A stretch of 64,000 bases of DNA from Terripilifer ovatus (GTDB lineage: Bacteria > Pseudomonadota > Alphaproteobacteria > Rhizobiales > Beijerinckiaceae). A program made the translations under genes and the position numbers. Of the stretch, positions 53,438 through 61,932 are shown one piece after another. The notes beneath the pieces are model-generated. The model did no database searches. It was given only the letters and a program-made list of their open reading frames with translations, and was not told the origin of the DNA. The stretch is from contig JARHVB010000010.1 in the NCBI GenBank assembly GCA_029222685.1, positions 434,001-498,000 of the forward strand, read 5' to 3'. How positions within the stretch are numbered: the first letter of the stretch is position 1; each line of letters starts with the position of its first letter.

Positions 53438-54424
53438 TTACTCCGGCTTCACCCCGGCACGCACGAAGGCCGCACGCCAGTAATCCGTGTGCTCGTTGAT
53501 GATCTTGCCGAGATCTTGCGGCGTGCCGCCGGTCAGGTTGAAATCGGCGGCTTCGAGTCGCTGTTTCGTCGCCGGCTCCTTCAGCGCCTGATTGATCGCG
53601 GCGTTGAGCTTCGCGATGATCGCCGGCGGCGTCTTTGCAGGCGCGACAACGCCGAACCACACACCCGTGTCGAGCACCTTGGTGTCGAGCCCGACTTCGC
53701 CGAACGTCGGCACGTTCGGCATCGAGGGAACACGCTTCTCGCCGAACACGGCGAGCACTTTCGCCTTGCCGGCCTGCACCTGTCCCTGCGCCGTCGCCTG
53801 GCTGACGAAAACGAGCGACAGATGGCCGGCCACCATATCGTTGAGCGCCAGCGCCACGCCGCGATAGGGCACGGCGACCATGTCGGCGCCGGTCGCCAGC
53901 CGGAACACGATGGCGCCGAGATCAGGCGGCGAGCCGGGGCCTGACGTGCCGTATTTCAGATCGCCGGGCTTGGCTTTCGCCAGCGCCACCAGCTCCGCCA
54001 CGCTGTTGGCCGGCACGGACGGATGCACCACAAGCCCCATGAACGTGCGCAGGATCGGCGCTACCGGCGCCACATCGCGCCGCGGATCGTAACCCGACGT
54101 GGCGACGATGTTGGGGGCGACGGTGAGCGAGATGTCGGCCATCATCAAGGTGTGGCCGTCGGGCTCGGCGCGGATCAGCGCCTGCGTGCCGAGCGCCGTG
54201 CTGGCGCCGGCGCGGTTCTCGATGATGACCTGCTTGCCGAGAATGTCGGTGAGCGCGGGGCCGAGAATGCGCGACGCCACATCGGGCGGGCCGCCCGCCG
54301 CATAGGGCACGATCAGGGTGATCGTCTGGCTGGGATAATGCGAGGCGTCGTTCTGCTGGGCGAGGGCGGGAAAAGCTGCGACAAGAAAAGCGGCGGTGAG
54401 CAGTCCGCGGCGCTGACACTGCAT
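53438..54424 (-). CDS. Third Bug/TctC-family solute receptor
   Basis: The 328-residue protein has a signal peptide (MQCQRRGLLTAAFLVAAFPA, cut near ALAQ) and the family signature SQTITLIVPYAAGGPPDVAS, then ENRAGASTALGTQALIRAEP and VPYRGVALALNDMVAGHLSL. GGGAG precedes the ATG. It is an orphan receptor with no TctAB genes. The convergent flavin oxidoreductase may be its metabolic partner; no experiment supports that. It lies 294 bp from the DUF2892 gene. Confidence 0.9.
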   Translation of the reverse strand: MQCQRRGLLTAAFLVAAFPALAQQNDASHYPSQTITLIVPYAAGGPPDVASRILGPALTDILGKQVIIENRAGASTALGTQALIRAEPDGHTLMMADISLTVAPNIVATSGYDPRRDVAPVAPILRTFMGLVVHPSVPANSVAELVALAKAKPGDLKYGTSGPGSPPDLGAIVFRLATGADMVAVPYRGVALALNDMVAGHLSLVFVSQATAQGQVQAGKAKVLAVFGEKRVPSMPNVPTFGEVGLDTKVLDTGVWFGVVAPAKTPPAIIAKLNAAINQALKEPATKQRLEAADFNLTGGTPQDLGKIINEHTDYWRAAFVRAGVKPE

Positions 54425-54571
54425 GGCGTTCTCCCTCGATGTGTCGGCGTTGTCGGCGCCGTTCCACAATTTGTAGCCGTGCCGGGGCAGCGCGGCAACT
54501 GCGTGCTGCTATTTGAGAAAGGCATTTTCTCCCGCGAAACGGGGCACTTCGCCTGATATCTGGATATCCAA

Positions 54572-54607
54572 TGCAAAAATCCGAATTTTGCAGGAATGAA
54601 TTATTCC
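54572..54607. promoter_or_regulatory. Two adjacent palindromes upstream of the DUF2892-ECF operon
   Basis: TGCAAAA-N7-TTTTGCA (54572-54592) and GGAAT-GAATT-ATTCC (54593-54607) directly adjoin. The region 54425-54717 has no gene. These AT-rich sites are good candidates for regulator binding or an alternative-sigma promoter of the operon; no partner is known. Confidence 0.45.
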
Positions 54608-54652
54608 GAAATATTTTTTCTCCCGCGAATCTTTTCTGCTCTGGCGGCCCTC

Positions 54653-54691
54653 TTATCCGGTGAGCGACCCAAATTATCCGGTCAGCGAACC
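54653..54691. promoter_or_regulatory. Two direct repeats upstream of DUF2892
   Basis: TTATCCGGTGAGCGACCC and TTATCCGGTCAGCGAACC (16 of 18 identical) begin 21 bp apart, two helical turns, just before the ribosome-binding region of the DUF2892 gene. The spacing suits tandem binding of a regulator on one face of the DNA. Confidence 0.5.
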
Positions 54692-54717
54692 AGGTCGCCG
54701 CGAAATGGAGCGAGCCA

Positions 54718-54921
54718 ATGCTTTACGTGAAGAACGTGCCCGGTTGGGAGCGCGCTATCAGGATTATTCTCGGAATCGGGCTGCTGGGTGCTTCTGTCGC
54801 CTTTTTTGGATCAACGATGAGTGGCTGGGCAGCCGGGATCATTGGTGCAATGGCGGCGATGTCGGGGCTACTCGGCTTCTGCCCCGCCTGCGCTATGGTC
54901 GGGCGAAAACTTTCTTCCTGA
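54718..54921 (+). CDS. DUF2892 (YgaP-like) membrane protein with CPAC
   Basis: The 67-residue protein has two membrane helices (RIILGIGLLGASVAFFG and IIGAMAAMSGLLGF) and a C-terminal CPAC motif, a redox-type cysteine pair, in GFCPACAMVGRK. DUF2892 proteins often go with rhodanese or thiol-redox proteins. It begins MLYVKNVPGWERAIR, the family start. It is first in the run of six genes here and is followed by the sigma factor after 13 bp. The cysteine pair could exchange electrons with the thioredoxin and CcdA encoded downstream; that is inference. Confidence 0.75.
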   Translation: MLYVKNVPGWERAIRIILGIGLLGASVAFFGSTMSGWAAGIIGAMAAMSGLLGFCPACAMVGRKLSS

Positions 54922-54934
54922 AAGGGTGACGACC

Positions 54935-55468
54935 ATGGCGGGGACACGTCCGGACCTCATCCTTCGCGTCCAGGCCGGCGATACCGCCGCCCTCGGCCAG
55001 CTATTGGCTGAATGCCAAGCGGACGCCCGACGCTACGCCATGCGCCATTGTGTGACGAGCGAGATTGATGATGCGGTACAGGAAGCTTTGTTGGTCGTTA
55101 CCCGCCATGTGTCATCTCTGAAAGCTGTTGCATCGTTCGCCGGATGGCTTTTCACGATTGTCAGGCGGGAATGCTCCAAATTGTCCCGCAAAATGTTCTC
55201 GCATGAAGATGTGGAAGACGACCGGGTTCAGGCGCAACTGGCTGCGCTGTCCATGGTTGAGCTACGCACGGAACTTGCGTCCGCGCTTGAATCCTTGCCG
55301 CCGCATTACCTCGAAATAATCCTGATGCGCGATTTCGAAGAGCTGACAATTTCCGAAATCTGCGCCCAGCTCGATATTTCTGTCGCCACTGCCAAAGCCC
55401 GCTTGCGGCGCGCGCGCCTGCTCGTTCGGGAATATCTGGTCGGTTCCGACGAGGAGGGCCGACCGTGA
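54935..55468 (+). CDS. ECF-type RNA polymerase sigma factor
   Basis: The 177-residue protein has region 2 (DAVQEALLVVTRHVSSLKAV, then FAGWLFTIVRRECSKLSRK) and region 4 (LPPHYLEIILMRDFEELTIS, then ATAKARLRRARLLVREYL), the usual two domains of an extracytoplasmic-function sigma factor. No cysteine-rich anti-sigma factor follows. Instead GTGA links it to a TPR protein, which may be its regulator. ATG 54935 has AAAGGGT upstream. It would control its own operon by the usual logic of the family, but its promoter motif is not known here. Confidence 0.87.
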   Translation: MAGTRPDLILRVQAGDTAALGQLLAECQADARRYAMRHCVTSEIDDAVQEALLVVTRHVSSLKAVASFAGWLFTIVRRECSKLSRKMFSHEDVEDDRVQAQLAALSMVELRTELASALESLPPHYLEIILMRDFEELTISEICAQLDISVATAKARLRRARLLVREYLVGSDEEGRP

Positions 55469-56790
55469 CATATCATTTTTCGAAAATCTCCGGACAGACC
55501 TGCGGTGCGGAGAATGCCCAATTTGACACAGCTGTTCGCGCCTTGGCGACGCATCGGTTCGGCCTGCTCCCGGCATTGCAGCATGCGATTGCCATAGCGC
55601 CCGATTTCTGCGCCGCGCACGCTCTCAAGGCCTTCTCGCTACTCTTACTGGCGCGCGCGGAACTGAACGAGGAGGCAAGATCAGCGGCAGAATTGGCCGT
55701 TGCCTCGGCTCGGTATGCACGTTTAGGGCCTGAGCTTGCCTTGATCGAAGCTTTAGATCTCGTGTGCAATGGTCGATTTCGTCAGGCAGCGGATCGGTTG
55801 GAAGCTCAGCTCTGGGATGATCCTTGTAATTTCCTGCTTTTCAAACTGGCGCATGCTCTGCGCTTCATGGCCGGCGATGATGCGGGAATGCTGGCTGCCA
55901 GCGATCTTGCGGTCCGCCGCTGGTCGAGCAAGCATTCGTACTTCGGATATGTACTGGGTTGCCATTCCTTCGCTCTTGAAGAGGCGGGTGAATACGAACA
56001 GGCGGAACTTGTCGCCAAACAGGCGCTGACGTTAGCCCCCGACGACGCCTGGGGCCTGCACGCGCTATGCCATGTGTATGAAATGCAAGGCCGAGCAGCT
56101 GAAGGCTTCGCCTTCATTGAATCAACTCGCCCGGTCTGGACGCAATGCAACAACTTCCGGTTCCACATAGCCTGGCATCAGGCGCTTTATTGCATCGAAC
56201 GCGGTGAAACCTCCCGTGCGCTCGAGCTTTATGATAAGGAGATTTTCCCAGTCCCTTCCGATGACTTTCGGGACATCGCCAACGCTGTTTCATTTTTGTG
56301 GCGGCTCCGGCTGTTGGGCATCGATGCCGAAGACCGTTGGACGCCGCTCAAAAGCATCGCGCATAAGCGGGCCGCGGAGACCACGCTGATGTTCGCCAGC
56401 CTGCATCATATCCTGACGATGGCGGCAACCGAAGCGCACGAATCCGCGCGAGCCGCGTTGGATCGATGGCAAAGGGTCTGCGACGAAGGAGATACCGAAC
56501 AAGCTTATGCTGCCCGACACGTCGCGCTGGCAATTGGACAGGCCATTATCGGTGCCGGTGGCCCTACCTCTCATTTCCCCGGCCTTGCCGAGCAGTTGCC
56601 GCTGTTGGGAGGCAGTGCGGCTCAACGCGATGTTTTCGTGCAAACGCTCGCAAGTTTGGCTCGCGATGCCGGCGACGTCGTGACGTTGTCCGCTTTACTC
56701 AAGAACCGCAGCTCACGGCGCACGGACGATCTTTTCATTCGTATGGCCTGCGCGAAAAGCCCTTGCGTGAGGCGAGAGGAAACACCCTGA
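55465..56790 (+). CDS. TTC38-like TPR protein
   Basis: The 441-residue protein resembles the eukaryotic TTC38 family, known also in bacteria: YEQAELVAKQALTLAPDDAW, then ALCHVYEMQGRAAEGFAFIE, and FHIAWHQALYCIERGETSRA. Those repeats sit in an all-helical fold of TPR type. Its start GTG overlaps the sigma factor stop (GTGA), so production is coupled to it. It has no signal peptide and no membrane helix, so it stays in the cytoplasm. Binding the sigma factor or sensing a ligand is plausible but unproven. Confidence 0.8.
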   Translation: MTYHFSKISGQTCGAENAQFDTAVRALATHRFGLLPALQHAIAIAPDFCAAHALKAFSLLLLARAELNEEARSAAELAVASARYARLGPELALIEALDLVCNGRFRQAADRLEAQLWDDPCNFLLFKLAHALRFMAGDDAGMLAASDLAVRRWSSKHSYFGYVLGCHSFALEEAGEYEQAELVAKQALTLAPDDAWGLHALCHVYEMQGRAAEGFAFIESTRPVWTQCNNFRFHIAWHQALYCIERGETSRALELYDKEIFPVPSDDFRDIANAVSFLWRLRLLGIDAEDRWTPLKSIAHKRAAETTLMFASLHHILTMAATEAHESARAALDRWQRVCDEGDTEQAYAARHVALAIGQAIIGAGGPTSHFPGLAEQLPLLGGSAAQRDVFVQTLASLARDAGDVVTLSALLKNRSSRRTDDLFIRMACAKSPCVRREETP

Positions 56791-57257
56791 TGCGCATTTC
56801 GGAGGATACCTCCACTCGTGGCTTTGGCCGTTTGGTAAGCAGTGTGCTCGCAGCGGGCGTAACAGGACTGGTTGCCTGGGAGGTGTTTGCCCGATTGGTT
56901 GCTCCTCTATTGATCGGCGAGCCTCTTGACGCAACAGCGCTGGTTGAAATGGCGCTTGGAATTGCCGGCTGGAAGGCCATCCTCATCCACATCGCCACGG
57001 GACTGGTGCTCTATCCGCTCGGCTATCTTCTGATTGAGAGCATATTGGCACGGCATGTCCCGCTGAACTGGGTTGTCCTTGGAATAGCGTACGGCTTCTG
57101 CCTGTGGGTCTTTGCGATGTACGTGATTGCAAGTATCGCCGCCGGCATGCCCCCGTTTCTAGGGTTTCAGCCCGTCGCTTGGGCCTCGCTTGCCGGCCAC
57201 ATCCTGATGACGCTCGGAATTGCAGGGGCAATTCGCCTTTCCGCGAAGTTTAATTGA
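56790..57257 (+). CDS. Four-helix integral membrane protein of unknown function
   Basis: The 155-residue product has four predicted membrane helices (starting LVSSVLAAGVTGLVAWEVFA; GWKAILIHIATGLVLYPLGY; WVVLGIAYGFCLWVFAMYVI; VAWASLAGHILMTLGIAGAI). I do not know the family. Histidines in the second and fourth helices (LIHIAT, AGHILM) could bind heme or metal. Its ATG overlaps the TTC38 stop codon (TGATG). Context suggests a membrane partner of the sigma factor/TPR set. The frame is open upstream inside the TPR gene, but that is not used. Confidence 0.72.
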   Translation: MRISEDTSTRGFGRLVSSVLAAGVTGLVAWEVFARLVAPLLIGEPLDATALVEMALGIAGWKAILIHIATGLVLYPLGYLLIESILARHVPLNWVVLGIAYGFCLWVFAMYVIASIAAGMPPFLGFQPVAWASLAGHILMTLGIAGAIRLSAKFN

Positions 57258-57354
57258 ACCGGCGCGAACACGCAGCTGTGAAACCTTGTGGGACTTTCGT
57301 GACGAAACACTAGGGTTTCTCTGTGTTTAGATCGCTTCGCCTATGGAGGACATC

Positions 57355-57744
57355 ATGATCACTCGACGCATAATTCTGGCTGGTTTCGCTGTCGCGGCAT
57401 CGGGCTTGACGTCCCATGCCTCCGCCGCCGAAACACCCTATACGCAAGAGGCCTTTGCGGCTGCGCAGAAGGCCGGCAAGCAAATCCTAGTCGCTGTACA
57501 CGCGGACTGGTGTCCGGTCTGCAAGCAACAGGTTCCGATCCTCGATCGAATGTCGAAGGACGCAAAATTCAAGCACTTTACATTCCTGCGCGTCGACTTC
57601 GATGGTCAGAAGCCAATCGTCCGGGAGTTCGGCGTGCGGCAGCAGTCGACGCTCATCGTTTTCAGGGGCGAAAAGGAGGTCGGCCGCTCGACCGGAGAGA
57701 CGAAGCCGGAGGCTATCGAGCAACTGCTGGCCAAGGGACTCTGA
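57355..57744 (+). CDS. Exported thioredoxin-family protein
   Basis: The 129-residue protein has a signal peptide (MITRRIILAGFAVAASGLTS, cleavage near SAA) and a thioredoxin fold with the active site WCPVC (Cys53 and Cys56). It would reduce or oxidise periplasmic thiols and take electrons from CcdA, encoded three bases downstream. GGAGG lies five bases before ATG 57355; an earlier ATG at 57343 overlaps that site. It follows the membrane-protein gene by 97 bp and may have its own promoter. Confidence 0.87.
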   Translation: MITRRIILAGFAVAASGLTSHASAAETPYTQEAFAAAQKAGKQILVAVHADWCPVCKQQVPILDRMSKDAKFKHFTFLRVDFDGQKPIVREFGVRQQSTLIVFRGEKEVGRSTGETKPEAIEQLLAKGL

Positions 57745-57746
57745 CC

Positions 57747-58463
57747 TTGGCGACGCTTGGTCTCGCATGGTTGGCGGGAGTTTTGTCGACGCTTAGCCCC
57801 TGTGTCCTACCTCTGCTTCCGCTCGTCCTAGGTGCCGCGAGTTCGCAACACCGTTTTGGCCCTCTGGCTTTGGCGGGCGGTCTGGCCATTTCCTTTATCG
57901 CAATCGGCATTTTCGTGGCGACTATCGGTTTTGCAATTGGGCTCGATGGCGACGTCTTTCGCCATGTTGCAGCAGTGATGATGGTTCTGATCGGTATCGT
58001 GCTTGTCGTCCCGGGATTTCAAACCCGCCTTGCGCTCGCGGGCGGGCCGTTCGCGGATTGGACGGAACGCCGCTTCGGCAGCTTCTCGACCGAGGGGCTG
58101 CATGGCCAGTTCGGGGTAGGGCTCCTCTTGGGCGCCGTTTGGAGCCCCTGCGTCGGTCCTACTTTGGGCGCTGCGTCGTTGCTGGCGGCAGAGGGCCGAA
58201 ATCTGCCTCAGGTCGCTTTCACCATGCTGCTATTTGGCGTTGGCGCGGCGACGCCCCTCGTCATTCTCGGATTTCTGTCGCGGGATGCTCTCGGCCGCGT
58301 CCGTGACAAATTGCTGGCAGCTGGCAGCGGTGCAAAGGCGGGTTTGGGCATATTGCTGATCCTTATCGGCATTTCCATTGTCACTGGCGTCGATAGGAAG
58401 CTGGAAACCGGGCTGGTCGACGCTTCGCCGGAATGGCTGATCAAGCTCACCACCCGGTTCTAG
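57747..58463 (+). CDS. CcdA-like membrane thiol electron carrier
   Basis: CcdA passes electrons from cytoplasmic thioredoxin across the membrane to periplasmic thioredoxin-like proteins. The 238-residue protein has about six helices and the paired cysteines STLSPCVLPLLP and AVWSPCVGPTLG, one in each half. TTG 57747 is the likely start, nine bases after AAGGGA; no closer ATG exists. Translation is tightly linked to the thioredoxin gene. It ends 47 bp before the convergent HxlR gene. The partner proteins other than the thioredoxin are not known. Confidence 0.88.
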   Translation: MATLGLAWLAGVLSTLSPCVLPLLPLVLGAASSQHRFGPLALAGGLAISFIAIGIFVATIGFAIGLDGDVFRHVAAVMMVLIGIVLVVPGFQTRLALAGGPFADWTERRFGSFSTEGLHGQFGVGLLLGAVWSPCVGPTLGAASLLAAEGRNLPQVAFTMLLFGVGAATPLVILGFLSRDALGRVRDKLLAAGSGAKAGLGILLILIGISIVTGVDRKLETGLVDASPEWLIKLTTRF

Positions 58464-58510
58464 ATGCGCTGGGACTTCAGCTTTGCGAGAACGACGTCGC
58501 TCAAACTGCG

Positions 58511-58867
58511 CTACACCGCATCGTAGCGCTTCTGGGCAGCCAGCACGTCGTTGATATTGCACTCGGCCCAGACGCGCAGACCATCGATTGTCGCGGCCAA
58601 CGTCGCGCCCAGCGGCGTGATCGAATACTCGACCGTGACAGGCACGGTCGGCGTCGCCTTGCGCGAGACAAGACCGTCGCGCTCTAGGCTTTTTAACGTC
58701 TGGGACAGCATCTTCTGCGACACGCCATCGATGCGGCGGCGCAACTCATTGAAGCGCACCGGGCCGCCCATAAGCAGGGCGAGCGCCAGCACCGTCCATT
58801 TGTCGGCGATGCGGTCGAGGATCAGGCGGGTCGGGCAGTTGGCGTCAAAGGTGTTGGGAATATGCAT
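58511..58867 (-). CDS. HxlR-family transcriptional regulator
   Basis: The 118-residue winged-helix protein has Cys11 near the N-terminus (DANCPTRLILDRIADKW) and FNELRRRIDGVSQKMLSQTL as recognition helix region. HxlR-type regulators with this cysteine often sense electrophiles or oxidants such as quinones. It is divergent from the qorB-like gene and probably controls it. The candidate operator (58929-58946) lies between them. It is convergent with the ccdA-like gene. Confidence 0.9.
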   Translation of the reverse strand: MHIPNTFDANCPTRLILDRIADKWTVLALALLMGGPVRFNELRRRIDGVSQKMLSQTLKSLERDGLVSRKATPTVPVTVEYSITPLGATLAATIDGLRVWAECNINDVLAAQKRYDAV

Positions 58868-58928
58868 GCGCGTCTCTCGGGCGGTCTCCCGCAGGTAACC
58901 AGGTGACGAATAAGTGCCTTCTTTACAG

Positions 58929-58946
58929 TAACTAGCGAAATAGTCA
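58929..58946. promoter_or_regulatory. Candidate HxlR operator
   Basis: TAACTA-N6-TAGTCA is an inverted repeat with one mismatch, and GTAACT recurs 23 bp further on (58951-58956). It lies in the 113-bp gap between hxlR and the divergent reductase gene. Binding is inferred from position and symmetry. Confidence 0.45.
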
Positions 58947-58980
58947 TCTGGTAACTTATCGAAACCTAAGGAGACCTTCC

Positions 58981-59856
58981 GTGGAAAATATCGCCCCCCG
59001 CATGCTCGTCACCGGCGCCACCGGTCAGCTTGGCCGCCTGGTGATCGAGGCTCTTCTCGACATCGATCCGGCTGCGAAGATCTCGGCCATCGCTCGCGAC
59101 GGCAAAGCCGCGGCAGCTCTTGCAGCGCGCGGTGTCCACGTCCATGTGGCCGATTACGACAGGCCGGAAACGCTCGATGCGGCCTTCGCCGGTGTCGATC
59201 GCCTTCTGTTGATCTCATCGAACGACCTTGGCCATCGCCTGCCGCAGCATCGCAATGTGATCGACGCCGCCAGGAAGGCTGGGGTGAAACTGCTGGCCTA
59301 CACCAGCGTCCTCCACGCAGACACGTCGACCCTTGGCCTGGCCGAGGAGCATCGCCAGACAGAGGCGGCCATTCGCGCCTCGGGCGTGCCTTTCGTCATG
59401 CTTCGCAACGGCTGGTACACGGAGAACTATGCTGCCTCCATTCCCTCAGCCCTGCAGCATGGTGCTCTCCTTGGCAGCGCCGGCGATGGCCGCATCGCAT
59501 CTGCGGCCCGTGCAGATTACGCCGTCGCCGCTGCCAAAGTGCTGCTGTCGAGCCAGGATCAGGCGGGGAAGATCTACGAATTGGCAGGGGATGCCTCCTA
59601 CACGCTGTCGGAGTTCGCCGCCGAACTCGCGCGCCAGTCGGGCAAGGCCGTCGCCTATAAGAATCTGCCCGAGGCCGAGTTCAAGGCGGTGTTGGTCAGC
59701 GTCGGCCTGCCGGAAGGCCTGGCGGCGCTGTTGGCCGATTCCGATGCGGCGGCATCGCAAGACGCGCTGTTCGATGACAGCCGCGAACTGAGTGCGCTGA
59801 TCGGCCGGCCGACCACGCCCCTGACGGCCAGCATCGCCGCCGCTTTGGCGGGATGA
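58981..59856 (+). CDS. NAD(P)-dependent oxidoreductase, QorB/NmrA-like
   Basis: The 291-residue protein has an N-terminal Rossmann fold (MLVTGATGQLGRLVIEALLD) and the NmrA-like body (YTSVLHADTSTLGLAEEHRQ, LRNGWYTENYAASIPSALQH). This is typical of QorB quinone reductase, which detoxifies quinones with NADPH. GTG 58981 follows AAGGAG. Its divergent partner is an HxlR regulator, the usual neighbour of such genes. No membrane or flavin domain is present. The exact quinone is not known. Confidence 0.87.
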   Translation: MENIAPRMLVTGATGQLGRLVIEALLDIDPAAKISAIARDGKAAAALAARGVHVHVADYDRPETLDAAFAGVDRLLLISSNDLGHRLPQHRNVIDAARKAGVKLLAYTSVLHADTSTLGLAEEHRQTEAAIRASGVPFVMLRNGWYTENYAASIPSALQHGALLGSAGDGRIASAARADYAVAAAKVLLSSQDQAGKIYELAGDASYTLSEFAAELARQSGKAVAYKNLPEAEFKAVLVSVGLPEGLAALLADSDAAASQDALFDDSRELSALIGRPTTPLTASIAAALAG

Positions 59857-60100
59857 CGGCAGGTTCGGGCCTTCTTTGTCGCGATGCGGGGAAGGCCCAG
59901 CGCCATGGATGCGCACCGGCAAGAAGGTGTGCGATGGGCGCGTTCCCCCGTTTCCAGTGGTCAGTCTAAGGCTTTGAGCGCCCGGACCCTTCCCCCGGCC
60001 TCGGTTTTCCCCTAAACAGCGCCCTGATTTGCCGCCACCGGCGCACAGCCGTGCGCCGCGCGCCTCCGCGCCTGGCAGCCTGCCTTCGAGACCATTGAAA

Positions 60101-61888
60101 ATGCATCGTTATCGCACGCATACCTGCGGACAGCTCCGCGACACCGACGACGGCGCCTCTGCCCGTGTTTCCGGCTGGTGCCATCGCATCCGTGACCATG
60201 GCGGCGTGCTGTTCATCGATCTGCGCGATCATTACGGCATCACCCAATGCGTCGCCGACCCGGATTCGCCGGCGTTCAAGCTGGTCGAGACTTTCCGCTC
60301 GGAATGGGTGGTGCGCCTCGACGGCAAGGTCCGCCGCCGTCCGGCGGGCACGGAAAACCCCGACATGCCGACGGGCCTCGTCGAGCTTTACATCACCGAC
60401 GCGGAAGTGCTCGGCCAGGCGGCCGAACTGCCGTTGCCGGTGTTCGGCGACCAGGACTATCCGGAAGAGACGCGCCTGAAGTATCGCTTCCTCGACCTGC
60501 GCCGCGAGCGCCTGCATCGCAACATCATGCTGCGCGGCGAAGTGGTCGATGGCCTGCGCCGGCGCATGAAGGGGCAGGGGTTCAACGAATTCCAGACGCC
60601 GATCCTGACCGCCTCGTCGCCGGAAGGCGCGCGTGACTTCCTGGTGCCGTCGCGCATCCATCCGGGCAAGTTCTACGCCCTGCCGCAGGCGCCGCAGCAG
60701 TACAAGCAGCTCCTGATGATGGCGGGCTTCGACCGCTATTTCCAGATCGCGCCGTGCTTCCGCGATGAAGACCCGCGCGCCGACCGTCTGCCGGGCGAGT
60801 TCTACCAGCTCGATCTCGAAATGAGCTTCGTTACCCAGGAAGACGTGTTCGAGGCCGTCGAGCCGGTCATCACCGGCATTTTCGAGGAGTTCGGCAAGGG
60901 CAAGACGGTGACGCAGAAGTGGCCGCGCATTCCCTATGCGGAAGCCATGCAGAAATACGGCTCCGACAAGCCGGATCTGCGCAACCCCATCGTCATGCAG
61001 AACGTCAGCGAGCATTTCCGCGGCTCGAACTTCAAGGTCTTCGCGCGCATGCTGGAAGACCCGAAGAACGAAGTGCGCGCCATTCCGGGGCCGGGCGGCG
61101 GCCAGCGCACCTTCTGCGATCGCATGAACTCGTGGGCGCAGAGCGAAGGCCAGCCGGGGCTCGGCTACATCTTCTGGCGCGAGACTGATGGCAAGATGGA
61201 GGGCGCCGGCCCCATTGCCAACAACATCGGCCCGGAGCGCACCGAAGCCATTCGCCAGCAACTCGGTCTCAAGGCTGGCGACGCGGCCTTCTTCACGGCG
61301 GGCGATCCGGCGAAGTTCGTGCGCTTTGCCGGCGATGCGCGCACGAGAGTCGGCAAGGACCTCAACCTTATCGACGAGAACCGTTACGAACTGGCATGGA
61401 TCGTCGACTTCCCCATGTACGAATGGAACGAGGACGAGAAGAAGGTCGATTTCTCGCACAACCCCTTCTCCATGCCGCAGGGCGGCCTGGAAGCGCTCGA
61501 AGGCCAAGACCCGCTGACCATCAAGGCGTTCCAGTACGACATCGCCTGTAACGGCTTCGAGATTGCTTCGGGCGGCATCCGCAACCACCGGCCGCAGGCC
61601 ATGGTGAAGGCCTTCGAGATCGCCGGCTACAGCGAGCAGACGGTGGTCGACCGCTTCGGCGGCATGTATCGCGCCTTCCAGTACGGCGCGCCGCCGCATG
61701 GCGGCATGGCGGCCGGCGTCGACCGCATCATCATGCTGCTGGCGGGCGAGCAGAACCTGCGCGAAGTGGCGCTGTTCCCGCTGAACCAGCGCGCCGAGGA
61801 CATTCTGATGGGCGCGCCCTCGGAAGCCTCGACCAAGCAGCTGCGCGAACTGCACATCCGCCTCAACGTGCAGGAGAAGGATGCGTGA
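60101..61888 (+). CDS. aspS: Aspartyl-tRNA synthetase
   Basis: AspS charges tRNA-Asp (and tRNA-Asn, in organisms lacking AsnS). The 595-residue protein has the N-terminal OB fold ([20 protein letters not shown]) and the class II catalytic core with motif 2 around [15 protein letters not shown] and motif 3 around [12 protein letters not shown]. The bacterial GAD insertion is between. ATG 60101 is chosen; an earlier open stretch is not family-like. The 244-bp gap upstream holds nothing I can name. It is followed by a glycosyltransferase gene 44 bp later. Confidence 0.96.
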   Translation: MHRYRTHTCGQLRDTDDGASARVSGWCHRIRDHGGVLFIDLRDHYGITQCVADPDSPAFKLVETFRSEWVVRLDGKVRRRPAGTENPDMPTGLVELYITDAEVLGQAAELPLPVFGDQDYPEETRLKYRFLDLRRERLHRNIMLRGEVVDGLRRRMKGQGFNEFQTPILTASSPEGARDFLVPSRIHPGKFYALPQAPQQYKQLLMMAGFDRYFQIAPCFRDEDPRADRLPGEFYQLDLEMSFVTQEDVFEAVEPVITGIFEEFGKGKTVTQKWPRIPYAEAMQKYGSDKPDLRNPIVMQNVSEHFRGSNFKVFARMLEDPKNEVRAIPGPGGGQRTFCDRMNSWAQSEGQPGLGYIFWRETDGKMEGAGPIANNIGPERTEAIRQQLGLKAGDAAFFTAGDPAKFVRFAGDARTRVGKDLNLIDENRYELAWIVDFPMYEWNEDEKKVDFSHNPFSMPQGGLEALEGQDPLTIKAFQYDIACNGFEIASGGIRNHRPQAMVKAFEIAGYSEQTVVDRFGGMYRAFQYGAPPHGGMAAGVDRIIMLLAGEQNLREVALFPLNQRAEDILMGAPSEASTKQLRELHIRLNVQEKDA

Positions 61889-61932
61889 TCGCGCGGCCGA
61901 CCACTGACATCGCCACTGGGCCTGCCTGACGC

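Noticed and set aside
59966-61855. 629-residue open frame antisense to aspS
   Set aside because: Class II synthetase motifs lie on the plus strand; the antisense is a composition artefact.
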